Assembly: GCF_963924675.1 (NCBI RefSeq)
Contig: NC_089232.1
Coordinates: forward strand, 40,304,659 to 40,368,658
Length of the DNA stretch: 64,000 nt
Direction: 5' to 3'
Origin: Phocoena phocoena
Lineage: Eukaryota; Chordata; Mammalia; Artiodactyla; Phocoenidae
The stretch's first letter is position 1. Every line of letters begins with the position of its first letter. Positions 24,180 to 36,442 of this stretch are shown here, piece by piece. The position numbers and the translations under genes are program-made. The notes under the pieces were generated by a model. It did not search any database, had not been told where the DNA came from, and worked only from the letters and a program-made list of their open reading frames with translations.

Positions 24180-24310
24180 ACCAGAACATTCAATTCAGTA
24201 AATATGATTGGACTCTGTGAGTTAGGCACTGTGCAAGGTCTGGGGGATACATTGATGGATAAGAAAGACATGGTCTCTGCCCTCACAGAACTTATGAACT
24301 CAATAAAATA
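24180..24310 (-). mobile_element. L2 LINE 3'-end fragment
   Basis: Antisense L2 tail: TTAGGCACTGTGCAAGGTCT, GGGGATACATTGATGGATAA, GACATGGTCTCTGCCCTCAC. Confidence 0.75.
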
Positions 24311-24869
24311 GCATAAACTGGCATTATTTAATGAGAAAAGTTTTCCTGTGGCCTTACATTTATTAACCACTCAGTGTCCAAGATCTCTCTCAAGACTTTG
24401 TTTATCCACTGGGCCTCAGGACATACTTGTCTTAAATATTGGTGATCCCTAACTCCTTCTTAGGGTTTGTCTGCTAGGATAGCCATGCTTGGTGTCATAA
24501 GCCATTGGCCTTGATTAATTTAAGTGTTAAACTCCTAAAGGTTGGGCCATTTCTATTGACTTGCTTTGCACAATCCTGACTAAAGTGTTGTTCTCCAATT
24601 AAAAGAAAAAATTCTTAAAGAAAGGCAGAAACTAATAATAAATATTCTGTCAATTCCAGCTGAGCTGAATTGAATATAATATCCTGTGTTCCCCCTACAA
24701 CATTCTCCCCACTTTCTGTCTTGGCCTAGAATGTCAAAGTTGTACCATTGGGTGTGTGTCCTTTTATGCTTTTAAGTAATGATACACTCATGGTAGCAGA
24801 ATAGGTTAGCTCAGGGGCCATAAGTAGTGGAGACTTCAGATGCTGTTATGCTTTTCCTCTCATTTGTAA

Positions 24870-24985
24870 GAGTGGTGGAGTCAGACTATGATCCAGACCC
24901 TGACTCTATCACTTAGTGGTTATTATTATTTAATAAGAATTAAATAATACACGAAAAATGCTTAGCAAAATGCTGGCATGTAAAA
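24870..24985 (+). mobile_element. MIR SINE, internally deleted
   Basis: GTGGAGTCAGACTATGATCC, CTGACTCTATCACTTAGTGG and then AATGCTTAGCAAAATGCTGG follow the sense MIR order with the middle missing. Confidence 0.6.
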
Positions 24986-25318
24986 AAAAAATCTGTAAAG
25001 GATGCTAAAATTATGTGACTGTATGATGAAAAACAGAATATTTACCATCTCTAAGTGTCTCCCCAAGATACATATAAGATACGAAGAGAAAAATAGTAAT
25101 TTTACACTGGAGAAGCCTGACAAATACCACCTTTATCACGTGCTCAAAGTTTCCAACATAATAAATACTGGTGTTTATTATCTAATAATTAATAGTGGGA
25201 CAAATCTAAACCATGTGCCTCGTGATATGATGTACTGAGAAGGGCAGAACAGCATTTGTGATACTCTTGCCTGAGATTAATCTTGAGGAAGCATCAGACA
25301 AACCCAAACTGGGGGATA

Positions 25319-25433
25319 TTTTTTTTAACACCTTTACTAGAGTATAATTGCTTTACAATAGTGTGTCAGTTTCTGCTTTACAACAAAGTGAATCAGTTAT
25401 ACATATATCCCCATATCTCTTCCCTCTTGCACT
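25319..25433 (-). mobile_element. Cetartiodactyl L1 3'-UTR fragment
   Basis: Starts with a T run (the poly(A) tail in reverse). It continues AACACCTTTACTAGAGTATA, ATTGCTTTACAATAGTGTG and ATACATATATCCCCATATCT, the antisense 3' end of an L1 lineage common in whales and ruminants. Severely 5'-truncated. Confidence 0.85.
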
Positions 25434-26038
25434 GACCTGTACGCTCCAAAAATATCAAGGTATTTCATGATTTAGGTAATTGTATAATGGTTATGTAAAA
25501 TGTTAATAGTTGAGGAATCTGGGTGAGGGGTGTCTGAACTCTTTGTGCCAATTTTATAACATTTTGAAGTCTGAAATTATTTCAAAATGAAAAAAAATGC
25601 AAGTAGTAGGCATTCAGTAAACCATGTTGTGACCAAGGGAATCTTCCTGAATCTGGGCCAGCCATTTAGTTGAGGTTGGCAGTTTTGAATACTGTGTTTA
25701 TGAGTTCCTCTGCTGAAAGGTCTGGTAGCTCTGTGAGGATGTCATACATTTGCAAGGATGTTCCTGAGCTGGTCTCTGTATGGTCCTCTCCCTAGGGTAT
25801 GTCCTTCATCTCCATAGCTCCTTTGAGGAAGAAGTCTGAGACAAGTAGGAAGTTACTCTCTGACAGTTTTAGAAATGAGGCTTCTCCTTTTAGGTCAGTG
25901 AGATTGTCCAGTTGACAGAAATTCACCCAGAGCTCTCTCTGTGGCTCAGCCATTAATTTTGTCCTGGAATCTACCATCATCCTTTCACTTGCTGGACCTT
26001 GCATCTCGATCACTGGCAACAGGAGGAATAATGATGCA
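25434..26038. other. Non-coding between two L1 fragments
   Basis: No gene or clear repeat recognised. The 115-codon minus frame at 25792-26139 runs into the neighbouring L1 and is not credible. Confidence 0.45.
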
Positions 26039-26717
26039 CTTATAAAAACTAAAAATAGAACTACCATATGATCCAGCAATCTCACTCCTGGGCATATATC
26101 TGGAGAAAACCATAATTCAAAAAGATACATGCACCTCAATATTCATTGCAGCACTGTTTAGAATAGCCAAGACATGGAAGCAACCTAAGTGGCCATTGAC
26201 AGATGAATGGATAAAGAAGATGTGGTACCTATATACAATGGAATATTACTCAGCCATAAAAAAAGAGTGAAATAATGCCATTTGCAGCAACATGGATGGA
26301 CCTAGAGATTATCATATTAAGTGAAGTCAGTCAGACAGAGAAAGACAAATATCATATGATATCACTTATGTGTGGAATCTAAAAAAATGATATAAATGAA
26401 CTTATTTACAAAACAGAAACAGACTCACAGACTTAAGAAAACAAACTTACGGTTACCAAAGGGGAAAGGTTGTGGGGAGGGATAAATTAGGAGTTTGAGA
26501 TTAACGTATACACAACTACTATATATAAAACAGATAATCAACAAAGACCTATTGTATAGCACAGGGAACTCTACTCAGTACTCTGTAATAACCTAAATGG
26601 GAAAAGAATCTGAAAAGAATAGATATATGTATGTGTATAACTGAATCACTTTGCTCTACACCTGAAACTAACACATTGTAAATCAACTCTACTCCAAAAT
26701 AAAATTTAAAAAAAATA
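26039..26717 (+). mobile_element. 5'-truncated L1, end of ORF2 plus 3' UTR
   Basis: About 680 bases. The end of ORF2 is seen as AACTACCATATGATCCAGCA, GCAGCACTGTTTAGAATAGC and ATGGAATATTACTCAGCCAT. The 3' UTR is seen as CTATTGTATAGCACAGGGAA and CTACACCTGAAACTAACACA, with a final A-rich tail. The frame is short and cannot make a functional reverse transcriptase. I saw no target duplication. Confidence 0.9.
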
Positions 26718-26859
26718 CAGAAAACAATCAAAAAGTGTTGTGTCCAAATCTGACATCCACATTATCAATATAGTATGTGCAGTAGAAGAAACATGAGGAT
26801 GTAGGGTTTTAGATAGAGACTCGGTTCCAGAAAACCAAACCAGAGAGAATATGATCTAT
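26718..26859. other. Short spacer
   Basis: Unique DNA between the L1 and the next SINE. Confidence 0.5.
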
Positions 26860-26872
26860 AACATGCATAAGA

Positions 26873-27069
26873 GGGCTTCCCTGGTGGCGCAGTGGTTGAG
26901 AGTCTGCCTGCCGATGCAGGGGACGCGGGTTCATGCCCCGGTCCGGGAAGATCCCACATGCCGTGGAGCAGCTGGGCCCGTGAGCTGAGCCTGCGCGTCT
27001 GGAGCCTGTGCTCCGCAACGGGGGAGGCCACAGCAGTGAGAGGCCCGCGTACCGCAAAAAACAAAACAA
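26873..27069 (+). mobile_element. CHR-2-type cetacean SINE with perfect target duplication
   Basis: Plus-strand element beginning GGGCTTCCCTGGTGGCGCAG, with an A-box-like GTGGTTGAGAGTC, a B-box GGTTCATGCCC near 26928 and an (AAAAC)n tail. The target duplication AACATGCATAAGA is perfect (26860-26872 and 27070-27082). The GCCATGGCC module seen in other copies is deleted. Confidence 0.95.
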
Positions 27070-27082
27070 AACATGCATAAGA

Positions 27083-29150
27083 TCTTGGAAAGTAAACATG
27101 TGTTCTTCACCACCCTTGTCAGGAAGACTGCCTGCATGTCAAACTGTAAAAGGACCAGTTCTCAGAAAGTAAGAGAAAAAAATGATTTCACAAAGTAAAC
27201 AAAACAAAGATGAGTCTTGTTATCAAGTAATAAGTCCGACAGTGATGAGGTTCAAGAAGGGTTTGAATTAACTCGCAGGTGACAGATATAAAAGACAAGT
27301 AAGTGAAGCTATGAAGAGTAGAGTTGCCAGCAAGGAGGCTGGGCATTTCCTAAGCATCTTTGATGTCCTTGTTAGAACTGCATCCAAAACTCTGCAATTT
27401 TCGTGTTCTTAATTTTGCTCATTTACTCCTAGCCCCTTGAGCATGGACTGCTCTGTAAGAGTGAATCAGTGGTGATGTTCTCGCAAGGCATGTTGTGAGG
27501 TTAACAAATACAGTTTGTAATGTGCACTGCAAATATGAAGTGCCATAAAAATGCTAATGAATGGTAATGCCTGTCCACTCGTTAGCAGCCGGCGCAACAG
27601 GCCAAGGATAACAGAAAGGAGAGACTGCCTTTTGAACACACAAAGTGCTGTCCTATTCATCTGGCCTCATGCATGCCGCCATGGGAGGCTCCTGCTTAGC
27701 CCTCATTATTCACCCAAACAACTTCCTTTCCTTCTCTGTCTGGGTCTGCAAGCTGCGTTCTGAGCAAAGAAAGATTCCCTGAAACCTTTTGGCACCATCA
27801 ACAACAGCAGCAACAAAAGTTTGGCTTGAAAAATATATTCAAGGAATGAAAAAATGCAATGGAAATCTATGATTATGGATGTTTGAGAGGGACAGAGGAA
27901 AAAAAAGACCTGGGCTTTGTTTTGCATTTTGGTAAGAAATGATATATAGCTACATAGTAAAAACAGTTTTATTAAAAAGATCCTCTAGCCCTGAATTCCA
28001 AATACGAATTGTACCCTCTTATCATCCAGTCACTTTAGAATGAAAGTTAAAAATGCTGATACTGTGGAACTAGCCCTTGGTATTATATCTCATAGCTGAT
28101 ATATTTGTCTAATACTTTGCTTTTTGAAGGCCCATTACTCAGGCCCAGTGCGCAGGGCTGTTCATTTTAATCCTTTCTGGTTAGTGAAAGCAGGAATGCT
28201 AAGAGCTTATAGATAAGATTTCATTCCCTGCTTTTGTATGTAGGTAGGTGGTGGGGTATAAACCAGATAGTGAAACAAATGGAGCTCTCATCATCCTGAG
28301 AAAAGGGTTTTGACCTCAGATCTGTGGGCTTTTGTTTAGGGGAACCTTACTGAAAAGTAGGGTTCTCTGTTGGTCAGAAGGAATCCTTTCTCTTGCAGAG
28401 TGGAAAATTTTAACAGCCCAACAAGGGTTCAGGTAATATATATAACTGAGAGTCCAGGGACTTTGATCCCTTTAGTTTAGCAATAGAGCAGATGTAGGAT
28501 TTTATCATGTTTATTCTGTCCTCTTAAAAGGCTCCTCTTTTTCTGTTGAAGCAATATATCGAGGACCAGTCAGAAGGCTTGGGCCTCCTGTGCTGTCCTG
28601 TGCTGTGAAACACAGGGCAGTTATGGGGTTTTTACTCAATGGTTCCTTCTGGGCTCCATGAATAGCTCAAAAGGAGGGTGGCTAAGTGATCTACATTAAG
28701 TTGTTTAACAGAGCTAATACTTGTTTGGTTTACACAAAGCTGTCCAGCAATTGTACTGATGCTTGACAGTGTTATCATCGTTATTTATTTTGCTATAAGC
28801 TAGATTTATAGCATTTGTAATACTAAACATAAGAAACATTAATAGCTTTACTAATTATATCACTACTTTACAGATATAAATAGCGATAAAAATGCCAAGT
28901 AAAGTGAACTAGTAAAACATTTTTAAGAGAATTTTAAAATCGGTTGCTGATTGACGATGTCTTTGGTGAGCCTTGGGGTGTGAATGGAGAAGAGAGCCTT
29001 CTTTGTAGATTTAAGTCTGGCTTTCCTGCCTGCTCGTAATGAACAGAAAGTAATTCTGCCTGAACCTGACCGTCATCAACTGAACCATGTATTTAAGGTG
29101 GTGTCAGCAAAATAAATTTTGTTTTGGATCAGAGCAAAGTGAAAATCCAA
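27083..29150. other. Mostly unique non-coding DNA
   Basis: A possible MIR tail lies at 27490-27570 (TGTTGTGAGGTTAACAAATA). Nothing else is recognised and no gene is seen. 28300-28700 has an LTR-like feel but no definable ends. Confidence 0.4.
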
Positions 29151-29153
29151 GTG

Positions 29154-29199
29154 TGGAGAAGGAGAGAGAGAGGAAGGGGGAGAGAGAAAGGGAGAGATG
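29154..29199. repeat. GA-rich simple repeat
   Basis: GAGAGAGAG / GGGGGAGAG tract. It produces the Ser-Leu-rich run in a 133-codon minus frame (29104-29505), which is therefore not a gene. Confidence 0.85.
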
Positions 29200-29580
29200 A
29201 TCATACACGATGTGCGGGATTAAAGAGAACAGAGTAACTTTACATCGTGCATCTCCCCGTTCTAGTATTGATCTTGCCCTGTGTTCTCCAGAAAACACCA
29301 TCTTATAAATGAGGATATTGAGTGAAGAGAAAGAGATAAATCCACTGCCTTTGCCACAATTGCTAATGGCAATCCATGGGCAGTTTAAGTGCTGGACAAA
29401 TAAAAAGCCAAACTGGGAATGGAGGACATTGTGGATGAGGATGGGTAGGCAGCGTCTTTGGTCTGTGAGCTGAAGGAGTGGGCAACAATCTTCAACGGGT
29501 TGCAAATTTTAGAATCCCTGAGGTCCTGTCTGTTGACCTACGTAGCAATTCAGCTCCAAGAATGCCTACTCAGCTTAGAA

Positions 29581-29765
29581 CAGGGGCCTCCTGATTTCGT
29601 AAATAAAGTTTTTCTGGAACATAGCCACACCATTCATTTAAGTATAGTCTGTGGCTGCTTTTGTGTTACTACATGGAGTTGCGTGGTTGCAACAGAGGCC
29701 TTATGGCCCACGAAGCTGAAAATATTTATTATCTGACCATTTATTTTAAAAAAAGATTGCTCTAA
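29581..29765 (+). mobile_element. hAT-type DNA transposon relic, same family as at 16.7 kb
   Basis: Starts CAGGGGCC, then TAAATAAAGTTTTTCTGGAA, GTCTGTGGCTGCTTTTGTGT, CAACAGAGGCCTTATGGCCC and AAATATTTATTATCTGACC. This is the direct orientation of the family seen inverted at 16737-17066, with the GC-rich start mostly deleted. Confidence 0.75.
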
Positions 29766-30485
29766 AGTGTCCATTTTTCTAATTATTTTTCACTGGGATT
29801 CAATATATGTGCCTGTTTCAAAAATTTTCACTGCCTACCCCAGGGCTATCTGAACATCAGAAGACTGAGATGGGGGTGGGAGGAGGGTGTGAAAAAGGAG
29901 GCCCTTCTGTTTGTGCAAAGCCAAGAAGGGTGACCTTTCAAGGAAGGGCCTTAGGTTGCATTAGATAATTCTGATTTTCAATGTCTAATCTTAAAGCTAT
30001 AACTCAGAGATAAAAGAGTGTGAGTATTTTTATTTGTGGTTTGTGGTGGGTCTTATTACATTCCTGTCTTCTTAGAGCTAGCCAAGAGGTTCATAGTAGA
30101 GAATAACTCACCTAAGCCAACTTGAATGAATTCTCCGCCACCACCTCCCCGAAGAAAATTCCTAACATGGAGATTCATTCCAGCAGGAGAGGTCTCTATT
30201 TTTGAAATGTTTTGACCTGATTTAGAGGCTAGATATAAATAAAAAGGAGGGAGCTGTGTACTCACTAAACTTACGATAAAATTTTTGAGAGCTCACACGT
30301 ACTGGATGCAATCTAACAGTATTTGCAAAGAGGACATTGTATTTCTGTTGCTTTCATTTTCCTCTTTACAATTCTTGGGTTTTCCATCACATCTGATCTC
30401 ATTGTTACCTCTGTAGAACTCTATACTCTGTAAAGTCTAGCTGAAATTTTACCACTTCCATGACTATTTCTCAACCAACTCAGCT
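29766..30485. other. Non-coding, nothing recognised
   Basis: Unique DNA. No open frame with a plausible product. Confidence 0.5.
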
Positions 30486-30725
30486 GAGGATAGTGGAAAA
30501 CTCACAGGCTTTGTAATCCTATGGATACACCTGAGTTCACATCCTGGCTTATCCATGGCTGGGGAGCCGTGAACAATTTACTCATCTCCTCTGAGTTTCC
30601 AGTTCCTCATTTGTAAACGGATAACAAACTGAAGTCTCAGAGTTCTTATGAAGATTTAATGGGATGATGCATGTAAAGGGCTTGGCGGACAATAGGATTT
30701 TAATGAATGCTATTCAAATAAGTAT
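30486..30725 (+). mobile_element. MIR SINE, nearly full length
   Basis: ACACCTGAGTTCACATCCTG, GTGAACAATTTACTCATCTC, GTTCCTCATTTGTAAACGG, and GATGCATGTAAAGGGCTTGG follow the sense MIR order with good core preservation. Confidence 0.85.
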
Positions 30726-30879
30726 TACTTTTTTAGGGGTAAGGCTTCTGTTTTAAATGACAGCAGTTGCCTGCACCAATTAAGTGACACTTTCTGTATA
30801 CTGTCCTACACTTCTAGTTTATCTTTTCATTTACCTACCTAATTAAATTTAAATTTTGTTTCTCTACCTAATTACATTC

Positions 30880-30985
30880 TGGGCTTTTAAGAGTATGCAT
30901 CCTATTTGTGTATTTGTTCAAGTGTATCACAAATAATAGGTACTTAATAAGTATCTGGATTGATTCTGGGTCTTCGATATGTTGG
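30880..30985 (+). mobile_element. L2-like 3' tail
   Basis: TATTTGTGTATTTGTTCAAG and ATAATAGGTACTTAATAAGT resemble a diverged L2 tail in sense orientation. Confidence 0.4.
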
Positions 30986-31392
30986 GTAAATGTAGAGGGA
31001 AACCCAAGCAGAGACTGTGTGTGTTTTGCAAGATCACTATATTGTCCGAGAGACTGCTCTGGGTGCAGATGAGGGAGTGGAGAGCTAGTTTTGCCGAGGT
31101 GTGATGAAATAGCGAGGTGTCTACATTTGCAAAATGGGAGAGATGTATTGAGTAGAGACAGTTTTGAAATGTATGGTCCTACTGATGAGGGCCTGTATCT
31201 CTGGTCTTTTCTCTGTCCACAGCCCCATGAAAATACTGCTTTCCCACACAACACTGAGATTAGACTATCAGTGAAGATAGCTTACTTAACAAATTAATTA
31301 TTCCTTCAGTGGGGAAGATAGCACTAAAATTAATTTTAAAAATCTATCATCTTTAGATTCCCATTCTCATCTGAGAATGTATCAATATTGCA

Positions 31393-32215
31393 GTAAACAT
31401 CTTTTGAGATATAATTTACATATAATAAAATTCACTTTTTTTAGGTATATAATTCAATGATTTTTGACAAACTGATACAATGTATAACCTTCACTACAAT
31501 TTAGATAGAGACTATTTCCATACTGTTCCAAATTTTCTCTTTGTAGCCAGTTTCTCTCTTCCCATCCGTGTCTCTGGAAGTCTCTGATATTATTATTGAC
31601 CCTATAATTTTGCCCTTTTGAGAATGAATCACACAGTGTGTGTCATTTTGAGTCTGACCCCTTTCACCTGGCAAAATACTTTTGAATTTCCTCTATGTTA
31701 TTCCCTGTAGTAGTAATCATTCATTTTTGTTGTTGGGAATTTCGTCACGTGCCTAGTGATTTATTTATCCATTCACCATTTAACAGACATTTGGGTAGTT
31801 TCCAGCTTTTAATAAATATAAATGAAAGTGCTCTAAATATGTGTGCATAGGTTTATGTGCGTTCATATATGAAGACATGGGTGTGGAATTCTCCTGGGTG
31901 AGGGATCGCTGGGTCATAATGTACGTGTATGTTTAATTTCTAAGAAACTATCAGTTATATTCCAGACTGGTCTTACCACTTTGCATTCTTACCAGCAATA
32001 TATGAAAGTTCCAGTGGCTCCACATCTTTGTTAGCATTTTGAATTGTCAATTTTGTTAAAAAATTGAGCAATTATAGTAGGTTGTAGCAGTTATCTCATA
32101 GTTTTAATGTGCATTTCCCTAATAGCTAATGATGTTGAGCAACTTTTCATGTGTTTCATTTCTATCCATATATCTTCTTCGAAGTGTCTTTTCAAACGTT
32201 TTGCCTTTTCTGTTT
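31393..32215 (-). mobile_element. Old L1 (L1M type), 3' UTR into ORF2
   Basis: About 820 bases antisense: GATATAATTTACATATAATA, CAGTGTGTGTCATTTTGAGT, GGGATCGCTGGGTCATAATG and CATTTCCCTAATAGCTAATG occur in the order 3' UTR then ORF2. Heavily mutated, with no open frame. Confidence 0.8.
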
Positions 32216-32439
32216 TTTTGGAAGGAGAGTGTTGTTTGTACCTGCAATAGGCATTTTTAATTGTACCATATTTTTGTTGGTCAAAACACACCATTTCATA
32301 ACATGAAACCACAGTGAATCAGTCAACCTCCCATCCCCTTGGAATATTCCTTTCAGTACTTCATATATGTAAACTTTATTCAAAGCAAGTTACCTAAATG
32401 TCCAGAGTGAGTAAATTACCACTAAGATTTTCTTTTAGC
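32216..32439. other. Short non-coding spacer
   Basis: No feature recognised. Confidence 0.5.
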
Positions 32440-32947
32440 TTCCTGCTGAGGTGCCCTACGTGACCTAGCCCTTCATCTATTGTCTCAGCTCATCTCCCTC
32501 TTCAACTCCATGCTTACGCCTTCTCATCCCTGTGCCCTTCTTGCAGATGAGGGCATATGCCAAACATACTCTTGCCTCAGGGCTCATTTTACCTGGTGAA
32601 CTCTTTCCCCATAAAGTTGCATGGCTTTTGCAGGGCTCTCTCCTTCACTTCCTTCAGGTCTCTAAACAAATGTCACCTTATTGGGTAGGCCTTCCCTGAC
32701 CAGCCTAAGTAAAATACATCTACTTCCTCCACATCATCCACCTTGTATTACTTTGCAGCATTTATCACTACCTCGTATGCTATATTTTATTCACTTATTT
32801 GTTTACTGTCTATCTCCTCCGACTGAAATGTAAGTTCCATGAAAGTAGAAACATGACCTGTTTTGTTTCTCTGCTAGATTCGACAGCCTGGAAAACTACC
32901 AAGTATATAGCAGACATTCAATAAATTGTGGGTGGAATGAATAAATC
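32440..32947 (+). mobile_element. L2 LINE 3' region
   Basis: Sense-strand L2: TTCCTTCAGGTCTCTAAACA, AATGTCACCTTATTGGGTAG, GGCCTTCCCTGACCAGCCTA, ACTGAAATGTAAGTTCCATG and ending CATTCAATAAATTG...GAATGAATAAA. A textbook 3' end, about 500 bases. Confidence 0.85.
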
Positions 32948-34430
32948 TTAAGGAGAAAGGTGAGAAAAATGCTAATTAGCTTGAGCTTTTAGACACGCCT
33001 GCACATCCTTCCAGATCTGGTCTGCTCCCAGTACTTAAAAGTTTATTAAGCTATTTCACATTTGGCCCAGGTGAGCTCCTAAACAGAGCTTCCTTGGCCT
33101 AAACCTGTGTAGTAACATTTCCAAATAGAGGCAACGGTCCTTTTCAAAGCAGCCCCAAGATGGCAGCAAACAGAGGTGGCAGTGGTTGCCTTTGTTTGAG
33201 GCTCACTGCCTGATTTCTTTTGCCTCTGGCTGGTTTATTGCTACCAAAAAGTAAAAGCAGGCTCCAAGAATCTGAGGGTTCCCTCTAGGGTACGCTTTGT
33301 GAATGGGTTCAGACTCTTCTTTCTGGGACTGCTCCAGGCTTATATTTTCTTGCCCTTGCTTTCTCCTGTTGCACACACATTTAACTGCTTGCTTTCCCTA
33401 GGGTTTCTCCGAGTAGACTGGAGAAGCCACGAGGAAGGGTGGTTTTCCATCATGCAGTGGGTGGGCTGTCCTTGAGTTACAGGTCTCCAGCGTTAGGACC
33501 TTTAAGAAATGCCTCTTCTTTTGGGGAATTTAGATCATAGTGGAGTCAAGGGTAGCTTCTCCATACTTCTCCATGCTTCTAGGTGTGCCTTCCCATAAAT
33601 TGTTCTCCACACCTGGTTCAAATCTAGAGACCTTCCTGAATGTGGACATGGCAGAACCCACTCTGGATTGGGACTAATTGGGGAGAGTAGAAAAATTCCT
33701 GGGAAAAATAATCAGCTATAACCAACCCATCAAATGAATAAAAAAATCCACAAAACTGCTTTTGAAATGGAGAATATTTTATAATTACCAAAAAATAGGG
33801 AAATAATGGTTTCTAGAAATGTAATGTTTCTCTTTTTTATTTGATATAGATATTCAGATTTTCCAATACATTTTCAGCTCAAAAATTATTGGAAGAAAAT
33901 GACAATCTAACCTCCATTAATAACACACAAAACAGTATTTGGGCCTTTTTATTGTCAAGGCTACACAAATAGGAGAGGGTGTTCTGTAGCCTTGCAGATT
34001 CTGGTTTCCAGAAATCTTTTAAGCTGAGCATGTTTCAGAACTGATCTTTGCCTCCTCAGTGATCTTAAGCAAAATTATGAAAATCTTCCCAAATCCTGAT
34101 TTTATAACACAAGAAATACTGACGGTGATGCTTCGGGAGGTTAATGATGGTCTAATTATCTTGCACCAATAAGGAAAAAGAGTCAGCCTTTTGGCAGGAT
34201 TGTGTCAGAACTAGTCAGATAATATAGATATTTCTACCTCCACACATTTTCTAAAGGGGGATGTTGGCGCTTTAATTAAATGTTATATGAATACATTTCA
34301 GATAGATCCAAACACAGGGCAAACTGTGTTTCAGAACTGCTGTTCCTACATTTAAAATATATTTGAAATGTAATTTAAGAAAAGATAATGGGAAAGAAAA
34401 ACTAAAATAGCTCGAAACAAGCGGAATATA
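32948..34430. other. Unique non-coding DNA
   Basis: No repeat or gene recognised in about 1.5 kb. AT-rich towards the right. Confidence 0.45.
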
Positions 34431-36236
34431 GTAGCTCATCATTACACTAATATATCAAACAATGTGATCTTAGCTTAATTATCCCCTCTGAGAGTTGAGA
34501 AAACTAAGCACAACCTTCAATTTACAGCTGTTTGGTGCCGGGAACCTGAATTATTATTGAAGGAGAAGGGGGGAAAAAGTTTATTTATTGTGACCTCCAC
34601 TCAGTTTTTATTCATCGTGGAAAATCTGTATATTCACAAATGAGGGCTATTCATCCTTAGACCACAGCATTCTTCAGCTGTCCAGGCCTACATCAACTGC
34701 ACATCTCCAGCTTTTGTGTTCATCTCGAAGGCTCTTCATCCAGATTGTTCATCATCCTGATGGTCGAGCTTTATCTTGCTTTTGTGCAGCTGCATTCCGC
34801 TTATCCAAAGTGCTGAGGGAGACAGGGAGAGGGAGAGAGAAAAGAGCGAGCGAGAGAGCAGGAGAGAGTGAGTAGGAGAGAGTGGGAGAATAGAAAGGAG
34901 AAAAAGCAATGGCCAGTGCACATATGAGGATAATTTGTAGTTTCTCAACAATAATATAAAAAAAGGAGGACAGGCTAATTACTGGCTTAACTAGGGCAGC
35001 CTGTGGATCTTCATGTCAAAAGGACTGCCGTAATTATTTGCCATCAAAGCACATTCATATTGTGGCACAAAAGAAGGGCCTTTTGCAAATGGATCTTGCT
35101 AATAAACAGGGCTGAGAGGAGCATTATGTGTCTCCCTGGTTGCAGGCACATTAACACAGTGACATGGAGCATAACTCGGGGCCTGAGGAACAGAACACCA
35201 GAATGATAATTATCCCCCTCCCCTCCCCAGCCTCCCTTGCCTTTCCCTTTGTGTTGGACAAGGAAGCAGAACATGACCTATTGGAGGGCCCAAGGCAGGC
35301 TATTAGTGACCCCTGAGCCCTGACAAGGTGCCTCTGTTCTTTTAAAAGCCTGCCTCTTGATGTCAGGAGGGTCACGTGGACTGGCCAGCTCAGCTCAAAA
35401 TGGTCCAGCACACGCTTCACCCGTAAAGACACCTGGAAGGTCATGACCAGTTTAACGCAGAGGAAGACAGCAGAGACAAGGCTCTGTTGAATCACGGTAC
35501 TGAAGTTTCCCTCTCGCTCTCTTCTTCTTTGTCCACACTTGCTCATGTATTTAAGCCCTCAAAACTCAATTCAGGGGGAAAAGTTCACTTTTTCTGTTAG
35601 TACACGAAGAGAGTCTTAGTAGGGAGAAAGGCTGGAGGCAAATTCAGCCCCGTGGATTAACCGTTTTCTGGCAGATGTAAACACACTGATTCTCCGCAGG
35701 CTGGGGTCACTGGGGGAGCAGGGGCCTGCCTTTCTCGCTTCTCGCTAGGCAGGTGGTGAGAGACTCATCAGCAATGGAGAGTCACCTGTGAGCCAGGCTT
35801 GCCGGACACCGACAGTCACTGGAGCTGCAAATCATCTCTAAAGGCTCCAGGCTTGTTCTCCACGCTTGTTTCACACAGAGCAGTTGATATGAAGGAAAAG
35901 GGCCAGGAATCAGCTTGGAAAATGTACCTGAGACCATTAAGATTCCCTTCCTTCCTCTTCCCTTTCCCTCTTGTGACTTTTCTGTGAGCGAGGGCTCTTC
36001 CGAAACAGAGGGGGCATCCCAGAACCCAGCCCACGGGGGAAGGTATTCTATTTTACACACGCTAGAAGCAAACTGGATCCCTGTTAAGTCTTATTTTACC
36101 AGCAGAGAAATTAAGGGCGGCAATTTGCATTGCAAAACGATTCTTGCTTCACAAATGTGGGCTTTCCTGAGTATTTAAATATTTAATTATTCGAAAGGTT
36201 GGAGGTTGATGAACTTCAAGTTAAAATGGCATGAGC
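34431..36236. other. Repeat-poor block, candidate conserved regulatory DNA
   Basis: Apart from the GA tract at 34814-34900 I recognise no repeat in about 1.8 kb, unusual for this window. 34960-35220 and 34440-34800 contain TAAT cores, E-box CAGCTG motifs and a balanced composition. Open frames of up to 131 codons on minus (35151-35546) and 92 codons (35782-36060) overlap others on both strands and show no domain. I infer possible enhancers; no direct proof. Confidence 0.3.
34814..34900. repeat. GA-rich simple repeat
   Basis: GAGAGGGAGAGAGAAA / GAGCGAGCGAGAGAG tract. Confidence 0.85.
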
Positions 36237-36442
36237 GGGCTTCCCTGGTGGCGCAGTGGTTGAGAGTCCGCCTGCCGATGCGGGGGACGCAGGTTCATGC
36301 CCCGGTCCTGGAGGATCCCACATGCCGCGGAGCGGCTGGGCCTGTGAGCCATGGCCGCTGAGCCTGCGCGTCCGGGAGCCTGTGCTCCGCAACCGGAGAG
36401 GCCACAACAGCGAGAGGCCCACGTACCGCAAAAAAAAAAAAA
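36237..36442 (+). mobile_element. CHR-2-type cetacean SINE
   Basis: Full-length element from GGGCTTCCCTGGTGGCGCAG through a B-box GGTTCATGCCC, the modules GAGCCATGGCCGCTGAGCC and GAGCCTGTGCTCCGCAACC, to CACGTACCGC and an A tail. Flanking ATGAGC (36231-36236 and 36453-36458) with imperfect upstream matches may be the target duplication. Confidence 0.95.

Noticed and set aside
25319..26717. L1 twin-priming inversion formed by the two L1 fragments at 25.3 and 26.0 kb
   Set aside because: The minus fragment is itself a 3' UTR end with its own T run, so these are two separate insertions.
26873..26945. tRNA-like head of the CHR SINEs as a tRNA gene
   Set aside because: Box-like motifs are present, but the sequence is part of a SINE and does not fold as a full functional tRNA by eye.
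29104..29505. 133-codon minus open frame with a Ser/Leu-rich start
   Set aside because: The biased stretch is produced by a GA-rich simple repeat.
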